Positions 1 to 13,200 of a stretch of DNA of 64,000 nucleotides are shown here, piece by piece. A program made the translations under genes and the position numbers. Each line of letters begins with the position of its first letter. Position 1 is the stretch's first letter. Origin of the DNA: Trichostrongylus colubriformis (taxonomy: Eukaryota > Nematoda > Chromadorea > Rhabditida > Trichostrongylidae); the NCBI GenBank assembly GCA_963978905.1, contig OZ022256.1, positions 30,529,426-30,593,425 of the forward strand. Reading direction: 5' to 3'. Below the pieces are notes generated by a model. That model was not told where the DNA came from. It did not search any database and saw nothing but the letters and a program-made list of their open reading frames with translations.

Positions 1-444
1 TAACGTCGCATCCAGGGTAGGCTGGGTATCGGGCATTTCTCGACAGGGGGTCATGCATAGTAAACGTACGGGATAGGCGACGTACATTCAGAGGTCAGTC
101 ATGGTCCCAGGCTAGGGATGATAAGCAGAACATGCCGTCAGCTGACCCGGATATGTAAGAAAATATGATTGAATCCGAGTGATCATCTCAAAAATTATAA
201 TAATAAAATATTTAATAATGCTGAACAGTTGGCAGTAGTTACTGATACTGTGGAGATCATGTAGACGTTGAAAGGGTAGGGGATAGGTGGTACTTGGATC
301 ACTGTTGGGGGGGGGGGGGTGGACAAGGGAAAGGTTCCTCCTTCCTTCAAGAACTCAAGTAAAAATAAACTCCATAGTAGTGTGCTCCCCTCATGGCGAC
401 AGCACCCACAGTTTGCCTTTTTTGATATGTCACAATACCTTCAG

Positions 445-1209
445 CTCTCCATTTCTCCCGGAACTAATGCAACGGCTAGCAAGCGCGATGCAAAATTGCG
501 GAAGCTTCAAGAACTTCAACAGCAGAGAGAAGCTATGAAAGGTTCTCATTTCGCCATTCGACTGTAGCCAGAGCAAAGTACATAACCTCGACTACTTGCA
601 GTCAGCAAATCCGCTCTTCCGACGGTTCCACAGCCAATCGATCTTGCTGGTACTGAGCGATCGTTTTTAGAATCAAGTTCTATGGAGTGTGCAAAGCTGC
701 CTAACAGTCAGGTAATATTGTTCAAACTCGGCGCATATTCGCAGAATTATCTGCATTCATACTAGTCTTAGCGGTTTTCAGTTCGCATACTCTGTGCCGG
801 AACCGAAATTTTCGGACATTTCATCGATACAACCAAGTGATGCTACAGCTTCTTCGAAAACGCCCAAAAAATTGAAAAATGTCGGTAAGTAGGTTAACTT
901 TGGCATTGGTCTCTGTTAAATATCTCGGCGATCAAACTCCGTGGCAATGTATTTATTTGTTAGCACCGTTACTGGTTGCCTGTACAAAACTACGGCTATG
1001 TCAAACATTTCGTTGTCTTGATAATCTGCAGTAATCGTATCCCGGTCTTCCACCGACGTGGTTTTGTTTCAGTGTGCTCTACACCACTTCGTTATGTCTC
1101 TCCTGCAATGGGAGTGCCTGCTTCCATTATGAAGTCTGATGAAAATGATGTCTTTTGTACAAGGACACGTTTTCAACCTGCAGCTACTGTCAGCAGTATG
1201 GTAAAAGAG
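445..1209 (+). CDS. aspm-1: ASPM exons 1-4 of the model (N-terminal variable part)
   Basis: Four short exons, 445-541, 602-711, 782-884 and 1073-1209, are separated by introns of 60, 70 and 188 bp. Phases agree: 1 nt plus 2 nt, then 0/0, then 1 nt plus 2 nt, ending at phase 0. The first encodes a charged helix (RDAKLRKLQELQQQREAMK). The others are Ser/Thr/Pro/Lys-rich (for example ASSKTPKKLKNV), as expected of the poorly conserved ASPM N-terminal half. Membership in the same gene rests on phase chaining and position, not on homology. The acceptor of the first exon (CCTTCAG at 438-444) is my best choice; a start at the CACAG near 410 is also possible. No initiator ATG is convincing, so the gene probably begins upstream. 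Confidence 0.6.
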
Positions 1210-4200
1210 GTAACTGATCTTTAGTGTGTTGGCCGTTTGACGTGAATACTGCCTTTTGATATTAGTTCGTCTCTTTGCGATAACGATAGGTCATTGGGTT
1301 TCGTAAGTCAGTGATATTGAATAGGGTTTACCCTTGGAATACTTGGCTTTGATGCTTTGCAGTTTTTGGTACAATCCGTACATCTTCGTTGTGCTCATCT
1401 CGCCTTCTTTTGTAGCGGATTCACTATGCCTTGCGAAGGTCAAGTGAAAGAGTATTACTTGCTTTGTTTCTCGATCCAATTATGCAAGTGCTCATCATAA
1501 TTCTTTTACATACACCTCCAAATCAGTTGAAAATTTCAAACGGGCAGTGGAGAAAATGCGTTTAATCATTGAACTTTGCTGAAATTTATCCCATCCACTA
1601 GTGTCTTCGAAGACGTTTCTATCTTTTACCGGTTGCATGTAAGTGACTGACGCATTTATGATAAGTTTCAGTGAAAGCGCGCATAATCGGGATATGGGCG
1701 TAAAGGAACTGAGATTGCAGCATTAATTCCTTTGTCGCTGTGCTTTCGGTTCCTTTTGGACAATATGTTGGACAGGAAAAGTGGAAGTGAACAGCGATGG
1801 ACTATAGCAGGCAGAGAGAGAAGCACTCTGTGATTGTGATTGTGATTATAATGTAGCTTCCGTGGTGATCTCTCGTGAGAATCTTTCTGAACTGACCCTT
1901 CGGTTCATGAAATTCACTGAGCTCTAGCTGCTTGGACAACGCTGCTATGAATCGAAGTGTCATTTTTTATGCTTCAAACCTGCCTCCGTAGGGGTAATGG
2001 TATAGGCACATTGTGGCTTTTGGAAACGAAGGGCGTTGGGAACCCGAAAAAAAACCGATGGTTCAAGAACACGACTTAATATGGTTCCCTGAGGTTCGCA
2101 GAGTGAACAGACCTCAGCAATGTTATGAAGGTGACGAAATCTCAGATTTTGCCGAGTTAAGGTGACACATCAAGTTCACTCGGCGGAAGCTCCCGATCCT
2201 GCTCGTGCAGTAGGCTGTTACGGAGTTAGTGATAACTTAAAGTCTGCTCTTAACTTTAGGGATGAGTGTACCTTGTCAGAATTTGCTGAAGTTCGACTGA
2301 ATTGGGTTGAAAGTTTCGGAGCAAAAGTTACCCTTTTTGGCACCCCCTTACTCATGAGAAATGATCTACAGAAGCAGAACACTTGTAAGAAATGATGAAG
2401 AGAGGTGAGATGGCTGAAAACTGTATAGAATCCATTTTCGAAAAAAAGCAAAAGCGCACACGTATTGTGAAGTGGATGAACAGATGAAAATATGGCTCCA
2501 TCGTGTTTTGATTTCTGTCCTATGTTCGGCGATAACCGTTTTCCGATTACTTGTTTTTTTATAGATGGTGCTTGCTTGTGATGAAGACTACTTCATGTCT
2601 CGGGATGAACGTGCGGATCGTCATATGGAAGCCATGTCTGTCTGGTGCAATATGATTCTTCGGTCTCAATATGAAGATGATGAGTTCGATATGGGAGCTA
2701 CTAAACAAGGTGCTCTTAATTACATGATCTTGCATTCCTTCAGTTGGCTGAGTTTGTTACGTCTGTGGTATTCTTGGATTTATCTTTAGAGGCAAGCAAA
2801 GTCCTGCAAGATCTTCTTCTAAAATCAACACGATCGAGCTCTGCCGTGGCTGACAAGCCATTCAAGTACTCAGACTTTTTGAAAAGGCAGAAACGAGACA
2901 ATATTCGTGAAAAGTATGTTATTCTTTGGATTTTTCGTTGCCTGCTCGATAAGGAGTAGTTTGCTTTATTGCTTCAATTGGTCTTGGAGTATCGTTCTGA
3001 TGAGGTCTTATAGTTGTGGGGTCAATGTGGGCACGGGGAAGGATCTCCTAAGGTTGGCCCACTTCTGGTGTATGGAATCCCTTCTCATACATACATATAA
3101 CTTCCAAGTACTCCAATCTACGAAGTTTCCCGAGCCAAAAATCACCCTTCCCTCTTTCATTATACATGTTGTGCTCCTCTGACCCACATAGACCCTGACT
3201 GTGATGATATTCTACCTCGCTACTTGTGCCGACATCTCTGGTCAGGGCATTTGCAGTTAGTTTACGAGGTGTTGGCGTCATGAGGCAGCAGAAATAGGAA
3301 GGTTCGTTATATGTTCAAAAATAAAAAATCCGACGGTTGAGGGATATCAATCTGCTAGATCAGTGAGGTTCTTGTACGGTCTAAATTTTTGACATATGTG
3401 CTTTTTCGTTTAAATGCATGTCACATTAACAGCTTATCACGGTGTTACGTGCCCAGGTTGCTCTGGCCTGTAGAGGTTCGAGAAACCTCTTTCGCTAGGG
3501 ATCCCGGCAGAATTGCCTACATGCTCCACTACTGTCGCTTCGTTACGTTCTGAACCAGAGACCAGGGCATCACGGGAAATCTTTCATACACAACAGGAAA
3601 ACAACCACACGTCACACCTTTGCACCACCACACGTCCCAATCACAAAGTTTCAGAATTTAGAATTCCAAAACAAGAGTTCCAGTTGTTTTTTTTTTGCCT
3701 TGAATATTATGATCTTATTTCCAATTCCAAGTGTTGTGTTGAATGGTTTCCTTTCAGGCTAATGGCATGTACTGAACGGTTTTCTTTCTAGCTAATAGCA
3801 CGCTACTGGGTGTATTTGAAGAAAAATGAATTTGAAGCTGTAGCAGATCCTTTCGGATCCTTCAACCCGCTCTGCGCTCGCAAAATAAATTCACAGGCCA
3901 TTCTAACCATTGGTTATATGACAGCCAATTTTGGTTTGATATGTGGTGATAGATCCCTCTGCTCTACAGAGAGAATTCTGCTAGTTTCTGGGCTGAATTG
4001 ATCCCCTTTCCACCTCTTCACATATTTAATTTTCCCTTCTGGAACAAGTGAGCCGACCTAAGGAAGACATCTAACATATTAAATGCTGGGCTAAAGAAAT
4101 GTTCTATCTGTTCACCTTTCACTTCTTTTCTACTTACGATAGAATTTTGTAATATAGCAATGCCGACCAGCGGGATAGTTTTGCTTTTCTGTGACACTGT

Positions 4201-7200
4201 AATACCGAGGGGGTGACATGAATGTGATGATTTCTATACATGCTTTGCTACAAAAATTGATGCTGTGACTCTCATTGATAATGAACTGTCTCCCTGCGCT
4301 CCACGGTATAAGCTCCGCAAACAGCCCTCTTCCGATGTGCACCTGCAATTTGGTCCGTTCGCTTCGAAATTCGTGCTGAAGCTGTTCATTCGTATGATCC
4401 AAAGAAATCACTGCAGCCGAATGTTCAGTTTTGATCAAATACAGTGGTTAGGACAGGACAGCCCGCGCCGAGTATGAAATTCATTAAACATGAGCCTTGA
4501 GGTGCCTAAGCTAAGAAATTGAAAAAAACGGAATGGAACGAGCAAAAAAAAAAAAAAGTCGAGAAATGAGACTCCATTCCAACCGCTGATTCCCTAAGAG
4601 GGCGGGTTATTTCGAAAATAGGGCAGGTGGACTTTGCCACACATATTCTTGCTAGATCCTTTTTCATGTGGGTGATTGACTTCAGGAGCTCTAATTATCC
4701 ACATTACCCCTACTATTTCTTTCGCCAATCTCGGCAAACCGTGAAGTCGGGTTTTCGCACATCCTTTCTTGCAAGCTCACGGTTCAGCAAGGCATAATAT
4801 GAAGGAACTGGTACTCTGCAATGGTTATCTTGATCGAAAAATTGTCCGCTATACCACCGTATATCCATGGGTGCATTCCAGAGGAGCCGGGGCATCGTTA
4901 TCTACTAGCTCATCCGGATTTTGATTGGCAGTTCAGAAATGTCAGGTTTGGAGCAAGCATGTGCATATTCCTTGGAAGACGGTCTTATAGGTACTCAATG
5001 TCCGTAATAGAATGTGTAGACATCTACACATGTATCCTTGTAGAGATTGAGTGGGCATGTGTGTCGGAATCTTGGGCATCGGCATTAATGCACTGTCACA
5101 TCTTTGAAGTATGGCGAGCTGTGACGTGCGTGTCATTACATTAAGACCACTTACTGCATACATGGACTACTAACGCCGTAGCGTAAGAACCACCTTCCAT
5201 TGATTACTTTCTGCTTTCAAACAATTGATGGAGGTGAGGCACCATTGGTAACTGCATCAGGCCCGAGTATCGAATTATCTTCGACTGGCGTTTATCTACC
5301 TGTATCCCATAGACAAACAATCATTTATCCTATACCTGAGTCGCGACTTGATGCTTTTATTTATAATATGGGCTCAACCCTTTTCCACGTCTTCTGTAAC
5401 CTTCGATATCTTGTCTTTTTTCAGAGCTATCCGTCTGTTTAATTCCACTAATGTGCCAGAGCGTATTCGACAAGCGGTAAATTGTCGCCTGTTCTCCGTT
5501 CGTGCTGGATGCAATGTCTACTCGGATTTATGTACGTTTTACGTATGCTTGTTTGCCGAGAGTGGTTCTAATTGAATTAAAGGATTCGGGAGGGATCGGG
5601 AAAAAAGGGAAAATTGGGAATAAATGATGGTTCTGAAACGAACATCCGAAGGTTAAAGCGATAATCGCTTGAAAAGTCCGAATTCGAAGCGCGGCGTAGT
5701 TGTATGTATTTGCATATCCCGCGCATCTTTTCGAACCGCAACATCGCCTTTCCGAGTTACTCGTTGTAAAATATGTCATTTGTTGTCTCATAGGGTGTAT
5801 TTCATTCATTCATGACCAGTCGGATTGGCCGGTTGACGGCGGCCAATCCTTCCAGGGGCAACCTGTGGCTGCCCCAGCGGGGCCCCTTTGCCGCTCTTGA
5901 ATGCTGGCTTTGCACGCCTGCAAGGAGGCGACTCTCGGCTCGCGAGCCGATTTCGCGCACATTGGAATGCTAGGAAGCTCCGGTGGATTGGATAGGTAAT
6001 ACGCAGTGTTACAAATAATTGTCGTTAAACCTCCGACCGTCATAGGCTTTTACTAGCACTGTCAGATACCATACCTACTTGAATTTTTTGCCCGCTCGAA
6101 ATAATTCTCTCTCAAGGCAGTATTAGGCATTTGGGCCGAGTACGAAAAGAACGTCGAAGTGTTCAGTAATGCAAAAGTGAAAGAACGGTCAAAAACACGA
6201 AGAAGAAGGCCTCCTCCAACTGGGTCAGACACAGTAAAATAGGGCGAGCCACGTTAAAACGGTTGGCAGCTGTTGAAAAAGGCGTCTACTCCAAAGCTCA
6301 AAGGCGTTCCTTTCACCGTGAATTTTGCCAAATATAATCTTCTCAGGCCTCCACCTTCCATATTACAACCCTTTTTGGAAACTATTATCACCCACAATAC
6401 CCTCATTACCGTCTTCGAATGTACTAACAACTCCATGTTCACCTTAACCTATCTACCCGTCGTCACTTCCCATAACTGCTTATTTGTATCCAATGAGACA
6501 GCAAGGAACGATACAAATGGTTATGAATACCCGACATAACGTCTCTGCACCCACGTCACTTCCCGTAACTCCCCGTACCAACGGGGAAAGTCCCTCTGTA
6601 TATCCTACTTATCTCTAGACTATGCTGGCATCCAACCACGCATCTTGAGCACCGTCCATTGAGGGCATTTGCTGCCTTACTACCGACCGGTCTCTTTCGT
6701 TCCCTTCAGAATCTCATCGCTGTCCGCGAACCATTCCTCGTGACGTTTCGGAACTAGAGTGAAACTTCTCGGTCTGAGTGTCGATCATTTCATCGCTCAC
6801 AGTAGGCGCCATGTTTTCTACTTTTCGATGATCCATGCCCTAGACTGCTTCATACCGTACAACGCATTCTTGTAGTAAACACTACACATTCAGGTTCGCT
6901 CACTGCGAGAGTGCCTTGTCCAGGAACTTGCGCACGACTTTGACCACGTAACTGTTCCTCACATGTAAGCCATCTGAGAACTGAATTAAAAGTCCCACCG
7001 CTCCGATTGAATACAGCCTCTAAGCTTATCTTATATCGGACCACGATCCTTCGTTGCAAGCTTTGCCCATTCGAAACACAGTACGCCCAGCGCGGGCGTG
7101 CTACATGCTCTTCCGGAAACTCACACTGACCACAGCCAGAATTTTCTTCATGTCTAGATTTTGGAACTTACTTAAAAAATTCTAGCTTGAATAGCAAATA

Positions 7201-10200
7201 TTCAAACGATCCCGCCGTGCGTGGGGCGCAACTCTGGTTCAGCGCGCTACTTCTTCGCCCATGCACTAGCTGTCCCACACTTGGCCCGACCTTTGCAATT
7301 GTCTTTCAATAGACTTGAGTTTTGTGCCAGACAGACTGTCAGAGGAAAGACAGATGAATCCGCATGTAAGCCCACGTCCCAACTTCTCTCCGCGTCTGGG
7401 CTTTTTGGGCTTTGGAGAAAGGAATCGTGAAAAATGGCTTTCTTAGATAACTATAGGTTGTATTAGGTTGATCGGAAAGTTTTGATAGGGTTGAGATTTT
7501 TTCTATTTTATTTTACAACTCAGCAAGTAATGCAGGCTAATCAACAATATAATAAACATAGTTAGTTATAACATTGTCCCACCCAACGGGCAGGTCGGCG
7601 ATTCTTTTCTCCCAGAATTGGGAGGATTAGGGTCAAAGATGTTACCGACCACTTGTCCAAGGTGGTCATTGTTGACGAATTTTTTCGTTGCTAAGAAAGC
7701 TTTATGGGGCCGGAGCAAGTGGTAATCTGAAGGGATAACATCAGGGGAATAAGACGGATGTGGAACCTTGTCCCAGCCAAGCTCTTCCAATTTTGCACGG
7801 GTCCCTCATATGGGTAAAGAGAGCCGTGCAAAATTGGAGGAGCTAGGTTGGGACCCGGTTCCACATGCACCCTATTCACCTGATACTGCCCTCTCAGATT
7901 ACCACTTGTTCCGGCCCCCTAAGGCTTTCCTAGCAAAAAAAATTCGTCACCTTGAACAAGTGGTCGGTGACTTCTTTGACTCCTAATCCTCCTAATTCTG
8001 GGAGAAGAAAATCGCTGACCTACTCTTTAGGTGGGACAATGTTATCATACCCTATATATAAACCAGGAGTTTGGTGTGTTTGTAATGATAATTGTGTGTC
8101 TGTCCGGTTTAGTTACCCAAGTTTGAGGTACTCGACACTCGACATATCTTCCGAAATTAGTGGGAAAGCTCGGCTCACGTGTGAGTTGGGTGGGGAATGG
8201 TAGGAAATGTACAGAGCGCACATAGACTTTGTCGGACTCCGCCCTCTGTGAGCGGGGCGGGCGATAGAATGCATCAATATTGATTGAAATTATCGGTTTT
8301 TGTGGAGAAGGCTGGAAAAGGCTTACTGACCATACTATTGATTTACTATTGATTTAGTGCCCTCATAAAAGTTGAAATTCTATAACAACATGCATCACCG
8401 GCCAATATTGATTGAAAATATCGATTTTTGTGCAGAAGACAGGAAACGGCCAATGGACCATACTATTGATTTAGTGCCCTCATAAAAGTTGAAACTCTAT
8501 AACATCATGCATCACCGATCAATATTGATTGAAAGTATCGGTTTTTGTGCAGAGGGCTGGAAACGGCTCATGGACCATACTACTGAGTGAGTGCCCTCAT
8601 AGAAGTTAAAATCCTACAATATCATTCATCATCGATCGATACTGATTTAAAATATCGGTTTTTGTGCAGAAGGCTGTAAACGACTTATGGTCCATACCAC
8701 TGAGTGAGTGCCCTCATAGAAGTTAAAATCCTACAACATCATGCATCATCGATCGATACTGATTTAAAATATCGGTTTTTGTGCAGAAGGCTGGAAACGG
8801 CTCATGGTCCATATTACTGATTGAGTGTCCTCATAGAAGTTAAAATTTCGCAACATCATGCATCACCGATCAATATTGATTGAAAGTATCGGTTTTTGTG
8901 CAGAGGGCTGGAAACGGCTTACTGACCATACTATTGATTTACTATTGATTTAGTGCCCTCATAAAAGTTGAAATTCTATAACAACATGCATCACCGGCCA
9001 ATATTGATCGAAAATATCGATTTTTGTGCAGAAGACAGGAAACGGCCAATGGACCATACTATTGATTTAGTGCCCTCATAAAAGTTGAAACTCTATAACA
9101 TCATCACCGATCAATATTGATTGAAAGTATCGGTTTTTGTGCAGAGGGCTGGAAACGGCTCATGGACCATACTACTGAGTGAGTGCTCTCATAGGATTTA
9201 AAATTCTACAACATCATGCATCACTGATCGATATTGATTGAAAATATCGGTTTTTGTGCAGAGGGCTGGAAACGGCTCATGGACCATACTACTGAGTGAG
9301 TGCTCTCATAGGATTTAAAATTCTACAACATCATGCATCACTGATCGATATTGATTGAAAATATCGGTTTTTATGCAGAAGGCTGGAAACAGCTTATGGT
9401 CCATATTACTGATTGAGTGCCCTCATAGAAATTAAAACTCTACAACATCATGCATCACTGATCGATATTGATTGAAAATATCGGTTTTTATGCAGAAGGC
9501 TGGAAACAGCTTATGGTCCATATTACTGATTGAGTGCCGTCTTAGAAATTAAAACTCTACAACATCATGCAACACCGATCGATATTGATTGAAAATATCG
9601 GTTTTTGTGCAGAAGGCTGGAAACGGCCAATGGACCATACTATTGATTTAGTGCCCTCATAAAAGTTGAAACTCTATAACATCATCATCACCGATCAATA
9701 TTGATTGAAAGTATCGGTTTTTGTGCAGAAGGCTGGAAACGGTTTATAGTCTATATTGCTGATTAAGTGCCCTCATAGAAGTTAAAATTCTACAACATGC
9801 ATCACCGATCAGTCATACCCTATATATAAACCAGGAGTTTGGTGTATTTGTTTAAGCGAATGTTTGTTTGTCTGCCCGCTCGATTCTCAGTTTTACCACG
9901 AAGACAAGTGGGGGAGGTGAGGTCATGTTGGGGTTGGGTGGGCATGGTCCAAGATGTACAGAGCGCACATGTACAATGTGAGACTCCGCCTACAGTGGAC
10001 GGGACGTTCGCTGCATTGTCCTCATGTCAATGCCAAAATTCTATAATTCGTCTCAAAATTGCCCGGACATCGGGAGATGGTGGACCAAGATGAGACATAC
10101 CCTGTTTGTAAACCAGGAGTTTGGTGAGTTTGGTTGTACGTATGTGCTCGATTCTCAGTTTTGCCAGAAAGGCAAGCTGGCAGGTCAGGAAGTTTAGGTT

Positions 10201-13200
10201 GGTTGAGGCATGGTGCAAGATGTACTGAGCGCACATGTGCAATGTAGGACTTCGCCTACTGTGGGCGGGGCTTGCGTCAAAATGGTCGGTGTTTGGGTGT
10301 GAAATTTTATAATTCGTCTCAAATTTGCTGGAACGTCGAAAAAGTGGGTAAAGTCGAGCTTGGTAGTGCCACCTCCAGAACGCGGAGCGAGGTCTAGGAT
10401 GTATTCAGCACATCGTCATCAGATGCTATCATACCCTATTTATAAACCAGGAGTTTGGTGTGTCTATCATTTTGTATGTCTGTCTGTCTGAAATTCAGTA
10501 CCGCCTGAAAAACAAGCGGGGAACTCAGGTCAAGTGCAGGTCAGGTAGGGCATGGTAGAAGTTTGCAATGTGCATATGGACTGTGTGGTACTACGCCTAC
10601 TGTGGGTGGGGTTTGCGGTCAAAATGTTCGGTGTTTGGGTGCAAAATTGGTGCCTTCGCAGTGAGGGACATCTAACAAAACGCTGTGTGTCTAGGCATCT
10701 CGGAGGGAACTTTGAGGGGTAACTCTGCAAATTGGGGCGCATTTTTTGCCTAAGGATTAGTAGAAAGATCCTATATATCGTTCCAAAAGAATCCGAACGT
10801 CGTGAAAACTTGGGTGAGGGCGAGGTGATGGAGTTTGTATCTGTGAAGTTAAAAGAGGCCCGCCTTCAATGGGCGGAGCGTGCTCCAAATAGACGATTAC
10901 CTTTATAACTTGGCTACAGAGCACCCTACAAACCATAACCTTTCATCAAGACCTATATATAAACCAGGAAATGTGTTTATCTGTTATATTGTCCGTCTGT
11001 CCACCCGAAACTTGACAAACTCTGAGAAACAAGCAGGAGAGTTGGGTCAACTTTGGGTTGGGTGAGTCATGGTAGTAGGAGATGTCAAGAGCGCATGTGA
11101 ACCATAAGAAGATCCTCCGTTCACTTAAAGGGGATATGCGTCAAAAAAATCGGGTGATGTGGAGAATTCTATAAGTCGTTTCAAAAGAGCCCGGATGTCG
11201 CCAAAAAGAGAAGGCGGTGAAGGCGAGTTTTTGGTGTTTGTCGCAGGTAAGAGGGACCCGCCTTCAAGAGCGGAGCATGCAATAGATGAAGTCGTGTTCG
11301 TGATTCGATGAAGTCGTGTTTTTGTCATTCATGAGAAATTACACTTCCTCTACATAGCGGTCTGGGGACCGAGTAAAAGCCGAGCAGTGTTTAACCGTGA
11401 CAAAAATATACCAAATTAGAGGGGTAGACGGAGCCTAAGCTGGAATATTGGTTGAAAATATTGGTTTTTAAGCGGAAGGCTGATAACGGCTTCTCAACCA
11501 TGCCATTGAGTGAGTGCCCAAGAAGTTAAAATCCTGTAGCCTCAACCTATCATCATACTCTATATAAAAAGCAGGAGTTTGGTGTTTGTACTGTTGTGTG
11601 TTCGTCCCCTCGCTTTTTGGTTCTACCAGAAAAACGAGTGGGGGAGGTCAGGTCAAGTTTGGCTTGGGTTTGGCATGGTCCAAGATGCTCAGAGCGCACA
11701 CAGACTCCGCGGGGCGTGCGCTGCATTGTCTTCGGACCAGTGCCAACATTCTGTAGATCGTCTCAAAATTGCCCCGACATTGGGAAAAGGTGGACCAAGA
11801 TGAGATCTGGGTATATGTAGCAGTTGGGGGAAACCCTCCTTCAATAGGCGGCGCGCGCTCCAAGTGGGCGGTGCTAACCAAAAACGTTCATTACGCGGCT
11901 CCAGGACAGTGTAGAGACTGAGGAAAAACCGGTGGAGGTCAGCGAGATCTGAGCTGTGTTCAGCATATCTGAAGGGAGTGGCGACCCGCCCACTGTGGGC
12001 GGAGGTAGCCGCCGAAATCGTATTCACTCATGAAACATTATAATTCTTCTCCAGAGCGATCTAGGAACCGGGTAAAAACAGAAGTAATGTGTAACAGCTC
12101 AAGTAGCATAAATAATGTCGAATGACCACCTTAGGCGGAGCCATCGCTACGGTGTTGATTGAAAATATCAGTGTTTGTGCCGAAGGCTGGAAACGGCTTA
12201 GGCCGCTTTCATACTTCGCGCACCGTCACGTCACCGGTGGTGACGGCGTCGAACTCATGCAACCATTTGCCCGCCGCCGGCGACGACGTCCATAGATAAT
12301 GCACAGCGTTTGCAAAATTCTTGACCCAATCACACTACAGTGTGGTGATTGTGGCCGCTTCGAATCCTGGCACTGTGCCAATACACGAAGTGGCCACGAT
12401 CACCATATTGGCACAGCGCCAAGATTCGAAGCGGCACAATCACCATACTATAGTGTGAATGGGTCGAGAATGCAAACGCTGCGCATTATCTATGGACGCC
12501 GTCGCCGGCGGCGGGCAAATGGTTGCGTCAGTTTGACGCCGTCAACGGCGGTGACGGCGTCAAATCGACGCAGGTGACGGCAATTGACGCTGTCGCCGCC
12601 GGTAAAGGCGTCGGTTTGCAAAGCATGAAAGCGGCCTTATGGACCATAGTATTGATTAAGTGCCCTCATTAAAGTTGAAATACTACAACACCATACATCA
12701 CCGATCGATATTGATTGAAAATGTTGGTTTTTGTGCAGGAGGTGTCTTTACTACACACTACTATACTGTACCATGTCAGACTCCGCCCACTGTGGACACT
12801 GAGGACGGGGCATGCTCTAAAATGTTCGGTGTTTGGATGCAAATTTCTATTCGTTCCAAAAGAGCCCAGGAGTCAGGATAAGGTGGGCCAAAATGAGTGA
12901 AGGGTGTATGTAGCAGATGAAGAATCACAAACTATATATAAATCAGGAGTTTGGTGCCCTCAAAACTATCATGTTGTGTCTGTGCCCTCAAAACTCAGCA
13001 CTACCTGAAGAACAAAGTCAGATCAAGTCAGAGTTGAGTGGATCTTGCTAAGAGATGACCAGGTAGCATATGGACCATGTCAGACTCCCTCACTGTGGGC
13101 GGGGCGTGCGTTCAAGTGTTCGGCGTTTAGATGCAAAACTCTATCATTTGCTGTAACTCCTTCCAACAAAGCCCAGGGGTCGGGAAAAGGTAGACCAAAA

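Noticed and set aside
2710..2743. A 34-bp intron ending at TTCAG before ASPM exon 6
   Set aside because: It gives an in-frame stop. The AG at 2788-2789 gives an 80-bp intron with correct phase.
8250..9812. CRISPR-like regular repeats
   Set aside because: The whole 117-bp unit is conserved with no unique spacers, and the sequence is a eukaryotic minisatellite.
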